Positions 8,316 to 16,622 of a stretch of 64,000 nucleotides of DNA are shown piece after piece. The stretch lies in the NCBI RefSeq assembly GCF_030679875.1, contig NZ_JAUXSP010000006.1, forward strand, positions 193,653 to 257,652, in the 5' to 3' direction. The stretch is from Phenylobacterium sp. GTDB lineage: Bacteria > Pseudomonadota > Alphaproteobacteria > Caulobacterales > Caulobacteraceae. The position numbers and the translations under genes are program-made. The number at the start of each line of letters is the position of its first letter. Positions within the stretch are counted from its first letter, which is position 1. Under the pieces are notes generated by a model. That model was not told the origin of the DNA and made no database searches. It saw only the letters and a list, made by a program, of their open reading frames with translations.

Positions 8316-8323
8316 CTAGGTAG
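8316..8323. promoter_or_regulatory. second FixJ-like site, between small membrane gene and cytochrome c
   Basis: CTAGGTAG matches the CTAAGTAG core of the fixK upstream site with one change. It sits 69 bases upstream of the minus-strand gene starting at 8247 and about 67 bases upstream of the plus-strand cytochrome c starting at 8390. Either or both could be controlled. The extended GTTTCCC flank of the fixK site is not present, so the call is weaker. Confidence 0.4.
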
Positions 8324-8389
8324 GACTACGGAGGCGGCAGGATCTGGACCCATCAGCTAGGATGCCCCGCCACCCATGGGAGACTTGCA

Positions 8390-8776
8390 ATGCGCGAAGC
8401 CTTGATCGTTCTGTGCCTCGCCGGCGCCCTGGCCTCCTGCGCGACCCCAGCCGCGCCTCCGCCGCAGACCTTGAGTCCCGCCGCCGAGCGCGGCCTGCAA
8501 TTCGTCGCCCGATCTTGCGCGGGATGCCACGCCGTGGGCTATGGGGGGCATAGCGCCAATGCGGTGGCGCCGGGCTTCGCCAGCGTGCGGATGCGCCATA
8601 CCGCCATCGGGTTGGAGCGGTCGCTGGCGCAGATCGCCCGGGAAGGCCATGGCGAGATGCCGCCGATCTATATGACGTCGGCCGAGATGCAGGACATCGT
8701 GGCCTATATTGAATCCCTGGAGCCCGTCGCGGAGGCCCCTTCGCCCGGCGCCGTGATCAACAGGGCGGCGCTTTAG
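8390..8776 (+). CDS. lipoprotein mono-haem cytochrome c
   Basis: A 128-residue c-type cytochrome. The lipobox LASC puts the acylated Cys at residue 17. A proline-rich linker leads to one CxxCH haem motif (CAGCH, residues 43-47), and the class I sixth ligand is probably a Met in GEMPPIYMT near residue 90. It should be anchored to a membrane in the periplasm and carry electrons to or from a redox partner not seen here. It converges with the fusion gene at 8773, overlapping by four bases. The FixJ-like core upstream suggests low-oxygen control. Confidence 0.88.
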   Translation: MREALIVLCLAGALASCATPAAPPPQTLSPAAERGLQFVARSCAGCHAVGYGGHSANAVAPGFASVRMRHTAIGLERSLAQIAREGHGEMPPIYMTSAEMQDIVAYIESLEPVAEAPSPGAVINRAAL

Positions 8777-11259
8777 AGAATTCGCCGGCTCCAGTCGCCG
8801 TAGCGCGCCCGCACTGGGCCCCGCCGAACCGACAGCGCGATGAGGGCGAGCCCCGCGGCCATGGCGGCGGCGGTGTGCAAGGTGGAGCTTTCGAATGTCA
8901 GGGCGCTGACCAGCAGCGCGGCGCCCAGCAGGGGCAAGGCCAGGCGAGCCGTGCGGGTCACCTCTGCTGCAGCAATAGCCACCACGGTCAACACGAGCGC
9001 CCCGATCAGGTGGTCAGCATCGGCCGCCGCGCCTTCGGCCCCGAGTGTCAGGCGGCTGAACATCAGCCAGATCCCTATCGCAGCGGCCACAGCCAGATTC
9101 CACGGCAGATTGACCCCGCCGCCCGCCATGTCCCGCAGGATGACCGGCGCCGGGCGGGCGAACTCGTCGGTTTCGACTTCGGAGCCACCCTCATCGGTGT
9201 CGCCGACCAGAAGCGTTCTCAGGATCGGATGACCCGCCTGTTTGCGCCGCGCCAGGAATTGCAGGCTCGCGAGCAGTTCGTCCATGGCGTAGGGCACCTG
9301 CAACAGCATGGCCGCGGCGCCGATCAGGCACAGGGTGCACCAGGTCCCGATCACGATCGGCTGGATGATGATGAAGGCGATGGAGACCACGCCCAGGGGG
9401 ACGATCATCAGACCGAAGGCGATCACCAGCCAAGGCATGGTCCGCCAGCGTCGCCGGGAGCCGATGAGCCCGGTGACGATTTCCAGTGCGTAGACCAAGG
9501 CGCCCACGGCCGCATCTGGAATGGGCCAGGCCTTGGACACATCCGAAGTGATGATCTCTTCGGTCCCGTTACGTGGGTCCGGCCCCCCGGGGAAGAAAGG
9601 CTCCCATACGGCGTCGATGTGGCCGAGCTGGTAGGCCGACAGGATCAGCGAGACGAAGAGCCCGATCACAGCCAGGCCGATGATCGGCAGTCGCTGGGTC
9701 CAGTCGGACGGATTGTAGCCCCAGCCCGGGGGCGTCAGGGGTCCTGTGCGCTCGGCGGCAGGCGTGACGCCAGGGTCGGGACGAAACCCCACCGCCAGCG
9801 CCATGGTGAGGCCGCCGACAAGCACGCCATTCAGGAACGCTGCGGAAGAGGGCGTCCAGAACAGGATCGGCGCAAAGATCACCCACAGCCCCACCGCCGC
9901 CGCGCCCCAGCGGGCCAGCCATAGGCGCGGACTGAGGGAGAGCGCGCCCAAGACGATGAGGCCGATCCCGGAGGCGACCTGGCTGGCGACCAACCGGCCG
10001 TCCTCCAGGCCCATGGCCGGCGGCGTGGCCACCAGCCAGGCCCCCAGGGCCATGACCGCCATATGCGCCCAGCGTTGGCGGGCATGGGCGTCGCTGAAGG
10101 CCGCTTCATGCGCCAGCCGGGTCGACTCGGGCTCCAGGTCGGCGTCCTTGGCCACGCTCATCCAGGCGGGCACCGGAACACCGTTGGCCTTGTGCCAGCC
10201 CTCCGGGTCGGCCTGCAAGGCGGCCACCAGCCGTGGCAGCTCGTCCCGCAGATGGTGGCGGGGCCGCCAGTCCAGCACGGCCGCCGCCCGGCTGATATCC
10301 AGGGCGTAGTGGTCGTCCGCCATCCGGACCATGAAGGGGCGGATGAAGGGCTTTTCCCCTTGATCCAGGGCGTCTGGAATGACCGGTTCGAGCTTTTCCT
10401 GGACCCAGGCGCCCACGGCCGCGATCGGCTTGGGCGCGCGAAGCGTCAGCCAATCTTCGCCGTGGATAAGTTGGCCGATCTGATCCTGCAGCGCTTGGTA
10501 GGACAGCGCCTCGGCCTCGCCGATCAGGACGGCTGTGTCGCCAGGCAGGCGGTCGCGCCTGTCCACGGCGCGCACGAAGGCGTCCACCATGTCATCCTTG
10601 TGGAGCATGGACTGGCCAACCTCGGTGTCCCCCGAATAGAGGTGGCTCTCAAAGTCTCGCTCGTAGATGCGGGCGATCTGCTGGGAGAGGGTCGGAACAG
10701 CGGTCTGCTCGTCATAGACCCCGGCGAGCCGAAGCAGCAGGTAGGGGATGTCGCCGGCGTTTTCGGCGACGGCGGCCTCGGCTGCGGCCTTGGACTGGGG
10801 ATAGATCCACTGAGGATCGAGGGGCTGGCGCTCGTCCAGCCGCTCCCCTGGCTTCACCGGGGCGTGGACCAGCATGGTGCTCGCATAGATGAACTGCTCG
10901 ACCTCGAAGGTCTGCAGAGCCTTGAGCAGGCGGCGCGTCCCCGCGACATTGAGCGCCTCGTACAAGGGGTGATCCTCGCCCGAGAAATCGAAATAGGCCG
11001 CCAGATGAATGACGCTGGCCAGCCGAGGGCCATAGCGTCGGCGCACCTCGGCCAGGGCCGCGGCAATGGACTGCGCCGAGGTCAGGTCAGCCGCGATCAG
11101 AGGGAAGTCGTTGGAGCCGCCCTCCAGGTCCAGCCCAACAATCTGATATTTATCAGAGAGGTGTGCGGCGAGGGCCGCGCCCAGATTGCCTGCGGCGCCG
11201 GTGATCAGCACCAGCGGTTTGTCGTGTCCTGTCAGATCGCGCGGTGACGTCGAAGTCAT
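8773..11259 (-). CDS. NAD-dependent epimerase / SPW-repeat / VKOR-like membrane fusion protein
   Basis: An 828-residue three-part protein. Residues ~15-330 are an extended short-chain dehydrogenase with the Rossmann loop GAAGNLG and active-site YPQSK. Residues ~395-490 are hydrophobic and resemble the SPW repeat. Residues ~520-670 resemble vitamin K epoxide reductase, with the redox pair WCTLC. A further membrane segment ends the protein. The two cysteines of CTLC are the only ones in the chain, so the loop cysteines that relay electrons in classical VKOR are missing. Function is unknown; a membrane quinone- or disulfide-linked reaction is inferred. It ends against the cytochrome c gene and follows two small genes in an apparent operon. 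Confidence 0.85.
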   Translation of the reverse strand: MTSTSPRDLTGHDKPLVLITGAAGNLGAALAAHLSDKYQIVGLDLEGGSNDFPLIAADLTSAQSIAAALAEVRRRYGPRLASVIHLAAYFDFSGEDHPLYEALNVAGTRRLLKALQTFEVEQFIYASTMLVHAPVKPGERLDERQPLDPQWIYPQSKAAAEAAVAENAGDIPYLLLRLAGVYDEQTAVPTLSQQIARIYERDFESHLYSGDTEVGQSMLHKDDMVDAFVRAVDRRDRLPGDTAVLIGEAEALSYQALQDQIGQLIHGEDWLTLRAPKPIAAVGAWVQEKLEPVIPDALDQGEKPFIRPFMVRMADDHYALDISRAAAVLDWRPRHHLRDELPRLVAALQADPEGWHKANGVPVPAWMSVAKDADLEPESTRLAHEAAFSDAHARQRWAHMAVMALGAWLVATPPAMGLEDGRLVASQVASGIGLIVLGALSLSPRLWLARWGAAAVGLWVIFAPILFWTPSSAAFLNGVLVGGLTMALAVGFRPDPGVTPAAERTGPLTPPGWGYNPSDWTQRLPIIGLAVIGLFVSLILSAYQLGHIDAVWEPFFPGGPDPRNGTEEIITSDVSKAWPIPDAAVGALVYALEIVTGLIGSRRRWRTMPWLVIAFGLMIVPLGVVSIAFIIIQPIVIGTWCTLCLIGAAAMLLQVPYAMDELLASLQFLARRKQAGHPILRTLLVGDTDEGGSEVETDEFARPAPVILRDMAGGGVNLPWNLAVAAAIGIWLMFSRLTLGAEGAAADADHLIGALVLTVVAIAAAEVTRTARLALPLLGAALLVSALTFESSTLHTAAAMAAGLALIALSVRRGPVRARYGDWSRRIL

Positions 11260-11291
11260 AGACCGCCCTCAGATTGCGCTGCGGGGAGGGA

Positions 11292-11564
11292 TTAGAAGCT
11301 GAAAATGGCGGCGATCACGACGGCCACCAGCATGACCCCGGCTGCCACGCCCCATACGACCGGCGGCAAGGTCAGTCCGGGCGCGTTCGGGTCTGGGCGT
11401 GTGGGCAATTCTGGGCGGGCCCGGCCGGGGGCGGAGGGGGGCGCATGGGCGCCGCCGGCCTCAGCGTCGGTCCCGGCCGGCGCGGCGCCAGGATCAAAAA
11501 CCGGCTCGGCGCCATTGGGGCGCTCGCGCCATTGGTCATCCTTGGTCTGGAGCGGGTGCGTCAT
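11292..11564 (-). CDS. hypothetical protein with C-terminal membrane anchor
   Basis: A 90-residue protein: a polar, Pro/Gly/Ala-rich first 65 residues, then one hydrophobic helix (VVWGVAAGVMLVAVVIAAIFSF) at the extreme C-terminus. This looks like a tail-anchored or single-pass membrane protein. It is 32 bases upstream of the fusion gene on the same strand, which suggests one transcript. I recognise no family, and the Shine-Dalgarno is weak. Confidence 0.6.
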   Translation of the reverse strand: MTHPLQTKDDQWRERPNGAEPVFDPGAAPAGTDAEAGGAHAPPSAPGRARPELPTRPDPNAPGLTLPPVVWGVAAGVMLVAVVIAAIFSF

Positions 11565-11612
11565 GGGGGGATGAACCCACGCGGCCGGTGGAGGTTCCGC
11601 CGACCATCATTG

Positions 11613-11879
11613 TCACCCCACCGCGGGGTCCGTCTGGTCGCGGGCTTCCTCACCGCGGTGATGCTCTGTGCGACCAGCACTGGCTTCTGAGGTGGCGAAG
11701 ACTTCTTCCTGCCCGTCCTCGCCAAGCCGGGATCGAGCGCCGGCGAGGTCGGCCTCAGCCTCGGCCAGGACGATCCGCAGGGCTTGGGCCTCATCCTCGG
11801 CTTCGACCACGCTTCGGCGCAGGGGCTGGGCTTCGGGCCGCTCGCCCAGGCGGACTTCAATCACCCATCTTGTCGGCAT
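11613..11879 (-). CDS. hypothetical protein, charged, 88 residues
   Basis: It starts at ATG 11879 after a good AGGAG. The N-terminus forms a predicted strand (RWVIEVRLGERPEAQPLRRS), followed by a strongly acidic Ala/Glu-rich helix around residues 25-50 and a polar tail. No signal peptide or membrane segment is seen. It is first of three minus-strand genes leading into the epimerase fusion (gaps of 48 and 32 bases). Function unknown; the good start site and strand agreement support a real gene. Confidence 0.6.
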   Translation of the reverse strand: MPTRWVIEVRLGERPEAQPLRRSVVEAEDEAQALRIVLAEAEADLAGARSRLGEDGQEEVFATSEASAGRTEHHRGEEARDQTDPAVG

Positions 11880-11954
11880 GGCCGGCTCCTGTGCAGTAGC
11901 TCAACCTCAACGGCTGAATGCAGGGCCTGCTCCAGGCCCGCTGGAACAAACACG

Positions 11955-11983
11955 AAAAAGGGCCGGCGCAAGCGCCGACCCTT
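11955..11983 (-). terminator. rho-independent terminator of cspA
   Basis: On the minus strand an 11-base-pair stem (one G-T pair) with the four-base loop CTTG is followed directly by TTTTT. It lies 26 bases after the cspA stop, as expected for this highly expressed short gene. Confidence 0.85.
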
Positions 11984-12009
11984 CGCTGTTCTGCAGTCCG
12001 AAGAGGCTT

Positions 12010-12219
12010 TTAGGCCGCTTGCAGGTTGGCTGCGGACATCTTGCCGTTGCGGGCGTCGCGCTGCATTTCGAAGCCAAGCTTCTGGCCCTCGTGCAGCGAG
12101 GCCATGCCGGCGCGCTCCACGGCCGAAATGTGAACGAAAACGTCGGCGCCGCCGTCGTCAGGCTGGATGAAGCCGAAGCCCTTTTGGCCGTTAAACCACT
12201 TTACGGTTCCGGTGCTCAT
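12010..12219 (-). CDS. cold-shock protein (CspA family)
   Basis: A 69-residue single cold-shock domain with both RNA-binding motifs: KGFGFIQ (RNP1) and DVFVHIS (RNP2). It binds single-stranded RNA/DNA and acts as an RNA chaperone. AAGGGA lies 7 bases upstream of the start, and a terminator follows. The upstream 307 bases hold no gene on this strand, so a long structured leader, common for this family, is possible. Confidence 0.95.
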   Translation of the reverse strand: MSTGTVKWFNGQKGFGFIQPDDGGADVFVHISAVERAGMASLHEGQKLGFEMQRDARNGKMSAANLQAA

Positions 12220-12526
12220 GTTGATCCCTTTCCGGGTCTAAATATTCACGCGCCCAAGAGCGGTCGCGCGATCAAATCTTCGGAGAGGGTCGAGGAGTCC
12301 AGACGTCGTACAAAGTGCGCAGCGGTGGATTTTAGGCGAGCCAAAACGATATTCGATTGCTCAAAATTGCATGAAAACCCCGTGTTTGGCAAGATTATTT
12401 TCGCAAATGCCCAGACTTACAGCGAAATTTCCTATACACCGTTTCTTCACAACACGTTCTGGCCGCCGGCCCTCATTGCGTTTCTCGCCCTGTGGAGGTC
12501 TCGGCCAGACCTCACGGGAGCATGGC
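12220..12526. promoter_or_regulatory. cspA leader and divergent promoter region
   Basis: A 307-base gap between divergent cspA and the DUF2188-like gene. It is clearly more AT-rich than the rest of the window, especially 12330-12450, which suits promoters and a leader. The minus strand carries TAAAAT near 12330-12335, a possible -10, but I cannot pair it with a convincing -35. I see no coding sequence I would defend here. Confidence 0.4.
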
Positions 12527-12736
12527 ATGCGCGAAATTCGGGATCGGATCGTCTTCACGGTGGCCCGCCATGACGGTTACTGGGCCGTCGAGCAGGACGG
12601 CGCCTTCTCCGACCACAGCCTGGACAAGGAAGAAGCCAAGGCGGCGGCCAACAAGCGCGCCCGCGCCGCCCAGGACAAGGGTCAGCCCTGCCTGGTGCGG
12701 GTCAGCGGCGAGCATGGCTTCTTTGCCGCCGCCTGA
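12527..12736 (+). CDS. DUF2188-like small protein
   Basis: A 69-residue protein. The pattern of short strands RIVFTVARHDGYWAVEQDG followed by an Ala/Lys-rich helix (KEEAKAAANKRARAAQDKG) resembles DUF2188, small proteins of unknown function. Start 12527 follows GGGAG by about 7 bases; longer in-frame starts upstream have no such signal. It diverges from cspA and converges with a lipoprotein gene. Confidence 0.7.
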   Translation: MREIRDRIVFTVARHDGYWAVEQDGAFSDHSLDKEEAKAAANKRARAAQDKGQPCLVRVSGEHGFFAAA

Positions 12737-12763
12737 TCTTGAAACGTCGCCGTCGCCCGCCGC

Positions 12764-13054
12764 TCAGTTCGAGCCGGGCGGCGGTGGCATCTCGCTGCCG
12801 GCTGGCTGCGAGCCGGGCGCGCTGTAGGCTTCAGACGGGACGCCGCCGGGCTGCCCATAGTCCGGCGTCTGGCCAGTGGCTCCGCCGAGCGCGTCAGAGG
12901 GTGGGGCGTTCAGAGTTCCAGCCTCATTGTCCACGACGGCTTGCTCGTTCCCGGCTGTGGCGGGATTGCCCTGGCCGCACGCGGCGATCAGGAGACCGGC
13001 CGCCGTCAAGGCGCCGGCGAGGCCCAGGCGGGGCGTGTGGTTGACCGTGGTCAC
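12764..13054 (-). CDS. small Pro/Gly-rich lipoprotein
   Basis: Using GTG at 13054, which follows GGAGG by 7 bases, the protein has 96 residues: a signal peptide ending in the lipobox LIAAC and then a low-complexity chain rich in Gly, Pro, Ala and Ser. No domain is recognised. The first in-frame ATG (13096) would put an unsuitable stretch before the signal peptide. Confidence 0.6.
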   Translation of the reverse strand: MTTVNHTPRLGLAGALTAAGLLIAACGQGNPATAGNEQAVVDNEAGTLNAPPSDALGGATGQTPDYGQPGGVPSEAYSAPGSQPAGSEMPPPPGSN

Positions 13055-13257
13055 GAGTGATCCTCCTCTGGTTCCACAGGCCAATGCGCCGCCCATGGCT
13101 AAGGTTCCGCGTCGCGGCCGATGAACTGCGCAAGGGGTGGGCGCCGGGAGGATAGATCAGCCGGCTATGCTCTTCAGCCCTGGCGTGAAACCTGTGCCAT
13201 ACTGCAGGGGAGACTCAATCGCGCGGTGCGCGTGTACGGCTTGAGGAACCCAAAACC

Positions 13258-13767
13258 ATGAAGACGCCGTCCCAATCTGTCCGGTGGCCCCATTTCCGAC
13301 GCGGCTTGATGGGCGTGGCCCTCGTTGTTCTGATCGCCGGCTGTAACCAGCAGGCGGCCGAGCAGGCGACAAGCGATGAGCCGCTTCCGCGGGCCGTAAG
13401 CGAACGCCAGGAGGGGTTCAAGGCCCTGGGCGCGGCCTTCAAGATCATCAATGATCAACTCAAGACCGACTCCCCGGACATGGCGGCCATCGTGCCGGCG
13501 GCGGCTCAGATGAATGAGTTGGCTGGCCAGATCCCCACCTGGTTTCCCGCGGGCACCGGCCCGGATGACGGGGTGAAGACCGACGCCCTGGCCACGGTGT
13601 GGAGCGATCCGGAAGGCTTCTCCGCGGCTCAGACCCGTCTTGCAGAAGCCACGACCCGGTTGCAGGCGCTGGCCACGGCCGGAGATGCGGCGGGTCTGCG
13701 CGAGCATGTGAAGATGGTCGGCGCCAGCTGCGGCGGCTGTCACGACAACTTCCGGGTCAAGCAGTAG
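13258..13767 (+). CDS. cytochrome c' / c-556 family lipoprotein
   Basis: A 169-residue protein with a signal peptide ending in the lipobox LIAGC. A four-helix region follows, and the haem motif CGGCH lies close to the C-terminus, the layout of cytochrome c'. Members bind NO or carry electrons in the periplasm. It is followed after two bases by a cytochrome b561-type gene, a frequent pairing in which the b-type protein passes electrons across the membrane. Confidence 0.92.
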   Translation: MKTPSQSVRWPHFRRGLMGVALVVLIAGCNQQAAEQATSDEPLPRAVSERQEGFKALGAAFKIINDQLKTDSPDMAAIVPAAAQMNELAGQIPTWFPAGTGPDDGVKTDALATVWSDPEGFSAAQTRLAEATTRLQALATAGDAAGLREHVKMVGASCGGCHDNFRVKQ

Positions 13768-13769
13768 CC

Positions 13770-14426
13770 ATGTCCGGCCAGGGACCTCGTGTCCGGGTCT
13801 GGGACCTGCCCACCCGCCTCGTCCATTGGGCCCTGGTGATCCTCGTCGTGGTGGCCTGGCTGACCGGCGGCGAGCGGATGAACATCCACCGCTACGCCGG
13901 CTATGGCATTCTCGGCCTGGTGATCTTTCGGCTCTACTGGGGGGTGGCTGGCGGATCCACGGCGCGGTTTTCGCAGTTCGTGAAGGGCCCGGGCGCGGTG
14001 CTAGCCTATGCTCGGGGCTGGCGCGGGAAGCCGGCGAGTTTTGGCCACAACCCGCTGGGCGCGCTCAGCGTGCTGTTGCTGCTGCTGCTGCTGATCTCAC
14101 AGGTTGGACTTGGGCTGTTCGCCATTGATATCAATGGCATGGAGTCCGGCCCCTTGGCGCGTTTCGTAGACTTCGAGACGGGCCGCAAGGCTTCTGATCT
14201 GCATGAGCTGAACTTCCGGCTGCTGCAGGCCGCGGTGGCGTTGCATCTGGTGGCCATCGCCGCCTATGCGGTGTTCAAGCGCCGCAATCTGGTCACGCCC
14301 ATGGTGACCGGCCAGGACGCGACTCCCGGCCTGGAGGGCGAACTACAGCCGTCGCCCCTGTGGCGGCTGGCGCTTGGAGTCGCGATCTCCGTCTTGGTGG
14401 TGGTGCTGATCGCCCGCGCAGGCTAG
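13770..14426 (+). CDS. cytochrome b561 family membrane protein
   Basis: A 218-residue inner-membrane dihaem cytochrome b with four or five hydrophobic helices. Likely haem ligands are the histidines in [18 protein letters not shown] and [18 protein letters not shown]. It starts two bases after the cytochrome c' stop, so the two are probably translated together and work as an electron-transfer pair between the quinone pool and the periplasm. Confidence 0.9.
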   Translation: MSGQGPRVRVWDLPTRLVHWALVILVVVAWLTGGERMNIHRYAGYGILGLVIFRLYWGVAGGSTARFSQFVKGPGAVLAYARGWRGKPASFGHNPLGALSVLLLLLLLISQVGLGLFAIDINGMESGPLARFVDFETGRKASDLHELNFRLLQAAVALHLVAIAAYAVFKRRNLVTPMVTGQDATPGLEGELQPSPLWRLALGVAISVLVVVLIARAG

Positions 14427-14437
14427 TCAGCCGCCTC

Positions 14438-15280
14438 ATGATCCTGACCCTATCCTGCGCCGACCGGCCCGGCATTGTCAGCCGGGTGGCGAGCTTCCTG
14501 TTCGAGCGTGGCGGCAACATCATCGACGCCCAGCAGTTCGGCGATGTCGAGACCGATCGCTTCTTCATGCGGGTGGTGTTCGAGGCTGGTGAGCCGCCGG
14601 TCGAGGCCCTGCGCGAGGCCTTCGCCCCCATCGGCGCCGAGTTTGGCATGCGATGGACGCTCCGAGACCCCAAGGTGCGTCGCAAGGTGATGATCCTGGC
14701 CTCCCAGGCTGACCATTGCCTGTCGGACCTGATCTGGCGCTGGCGTCGGGGCGAACTGCCCATGGACATCTGCGCTGTGGTGTCGAACCACGCCGCCGAC
14801 ACCTATTCCAGCATCGACCTCAGCGGTCTGCCTTTCCACCACCTGCCGGTGGGCCGTGACACCAAGTTGGAGCAGGAGGCAGAGCTCTGGGCCCTGGTCC
14901 AGTCCACCGGCGCCGAGCTGGTGGTGCTCGCCCGCTACATGCAGATCCTGTCCGACGGTCTGGCCGCCAAGCTGGAGGGGCGTTGCATCAACATCCACCA
15001 CTCCTTCCTGCCGGGCTTCAAGGGCGCGCGGCCCTATCACCAGGCTCACGCCCGCGGCGTGAAGGTGATCGGGGCGACCGCCCACTACGTCACCGCCGAC
15101 CTCGACGAAGGCCCGATCATCGAGCAGGACGTGGAGCGGATCAGCCACCGCGATACGCCGGCCGCCTTGATCCGCAAAGGCCGCGACATCGAACGGCGCG
15201 TGCTGGCCCGGGCGGTGCGCTGGCACCTGGAGGACCGGGTGCTGCTGAACGGCGCCAAGACCGTGGTCTTCACCGACTGA
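14438..15280 (+). CDS. purU: formyltetrahydrofolate deformylase
   Basis: A 280-residue enzyme that hydrolyses 10-formyl-THF to formate and THF, balancing one-carbon pools. An N-terminal ACT domain ([24 protein letters not shown]) precedes the formyltransferase domain. The catalytic Asn-His pair is in [15 protein letters not shown] and the Asp in [10 protein letters not shown]. Start 14438 is 12 bases after the cytochrome b stop. Confidence 0.95.
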   Translation: MILTLSCADRPGIVSRVASFLFERGGNIIDAQQFGDVETDRFFMRVVFEAGEPPVEALREAFAPIGAEFGMRWTLRDPKVRRKVMILASQADHCLSDLIWRWRRGELPMDICAVVSNHAADTYSSIDLSGLPFHHLPVGRDTKLEQEAELWALVQSTGAELVVLARYMQILSDGLAAKLEGRCINIHHSFLPGFKGARPYHQAHARGVKVIGATAHYVTADLDEGPIIEQDVERISHRDTPAALIRKGRDIERRVLARAVRWHLEDRVLLNGAKTVVFTD

Positions 15281-15290
15281 GGCGGACGCC

Positions 15291-16448
15291 TCAGTACGAG
15301 CGGGGCAGGCCCAGCACGTGCTCGGCCAGATAGGCCAGGATCAGGTTCGTGGAGATCGGGGCTACCTGATAGAGGCGGGTCTCGCGGAACTTGCGCTCCA
15401 CATCATATTCCTCGGCGAAGCCGAACCCGCCGTGGGTCTGGATGCACATGTCGGCCGCCGCCCAGGAGGCTTCCGAGGCCAGCAGCTTGGCCATATTGGC
15501 CTCCTCGCCGGCCGGATCGCCGGCCTCGTAGCGGGCCGCGGCTTCATAGGTCATCAGCTTGGCGGCGCGCACCTGCGCATAGGCCCGGGCGATAGGGAAC
15601 TGGACCCCCTGGTTCTGCCCGATAGGCCGGCCAAAGACCACGCGGCTGGTGGCGTAGTTCCGCGCCTTGTCCACGAACCAGCGCCCGTCGCCAATGCATT
15701 CGGCGGCGATCAGGATACGCTCGGCGTTCATGCCGTCGAGGATGTAGCGGAAGCCCTTGCCCTCTTCGCCGATCAGGCTTGAGGCGGGGATTTCCAGGTC
15801 GTCGAAGAAGAGCTCCGTGGTGGCGTGATTGAACATGGTGCGGATCGGCTTGATGGTCAGGCCGCGCCCAACGGCTTCGCGCATGTCCAGCAGGAAGACT
15901 GACAGACCTTCGGTCCTTTTCGCCGTCTGCTCCCGGGGGGTGGTCCGGGCCAGCAGGACCATCAGGTCGGAGTGTTCGGCCCGGCTGATCCACACCTTCT
16001 GGCCGTTGATGACGTAGGTGTCGCCCTTGCGCACCGCCTGGGTGGTGATGGCGGTGGTGTCGGTCCCGGCGCCAGGTTCGGTGACGCCGAAGGCCTGCAG
16101 CCGCACCTCGCCCGAGGCGATCTTGGGCAGCCATTGGGACTTCTGAGCCTCGCTCCCGTGCCGCAGCACTGTGCCCATGGTGTACATCTGGGCGTGGACG
16201 GCGGCGGCATTGCAGCCGCTGGCGTGGATCTCTTCCAGAATGGCCGCGGCCGCCGACAGGCCCAGCCCGCTGCCGCCATAGGCCTCCGGGATCAGCACGC
16301 CCAGCAGGCCGGCCTGCGTCAGCGCCTCGACGAACTCAGTGGGATAGGCCCGCTCCCGATCCCTGACGCGCCAGTACTCGCCCGGGAAGTCCGCGCAGAG
16401 CCTCCGAACGGTCTCCAGGATCGCTTCGAGTTCGCCAGGATGGCCCAT
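15291..16448 (-). CDS. acyl-CoA dehydrogenase
   Basis: A 385-residue flavoprotein of the acyl-CoA dehydrogenase family, which makes the alpha-beta double bond in acyl-CoA esters and passes electrons to ETF. It shows FGVTEPGAGTDTTAI (FAD/substrate loop), the WISRAEHSD segment, and the C-terminal QTHGGFGFAEEYDVER region. Start 16448 follows a GGGGGA stretch. Chain-length preference cannot be read. It converges with purU. Confidence 0.92.
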   Translation of the reverse strand: MGHPGELEAILETVRRLCADFPGEYWRVRDRERAYPTEFVEALTQAGLLGVLIPEAYGGSGLGLSAAAAILEEIHASGCNAAAVHAQMYTMGTVLRHGSEAQKSQWLPKIASGEVRLQAFGVTEPGAGTDTTAITTQAVRKGDTYVINGQKVWISRAEHSDLMVLLARTTPREQTAKRTEGLSVFLLDMREAVGRGLTIKPIRTMFNHATTELFFDDLEIPASSLIGEEGKGFRYILDGMNAERILIAAECIGDGRWFVDKARNYATSRVVFGRPIGQNQGVQFPIARAYAQVRAAKLMTYEAAARYEAGDPAGEEANMAKLLASEASWAAADMCIQTHGGFGFAEEYDVERKFRETRLYQVAPISTNLILAYLAEHVLGLPRSY

Positions 16449-16622
16449 GGTCGTCCCCCGTTGGATGTTATCCCAAGCCCATAGAGGAGGCGATGGCCCC
16501 GGGAAACCACGCCGCGACGTCAAGCCGGGCAGAGTTTCTACATCGGCCGCTTCGGCCTGCTGGCGCTGGGCTGCGGTTTGCGGCAGATGGCGCGGAGAAA
16601 TCCTACCCACGGAGCCACACCT

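Noticed and set aside
10063-11247. Plus-strand frame of 394 codons opposite the epimerase fusion
   Set aside because: Antisense to conserved dehydrogenase motifs; no domain recognised.
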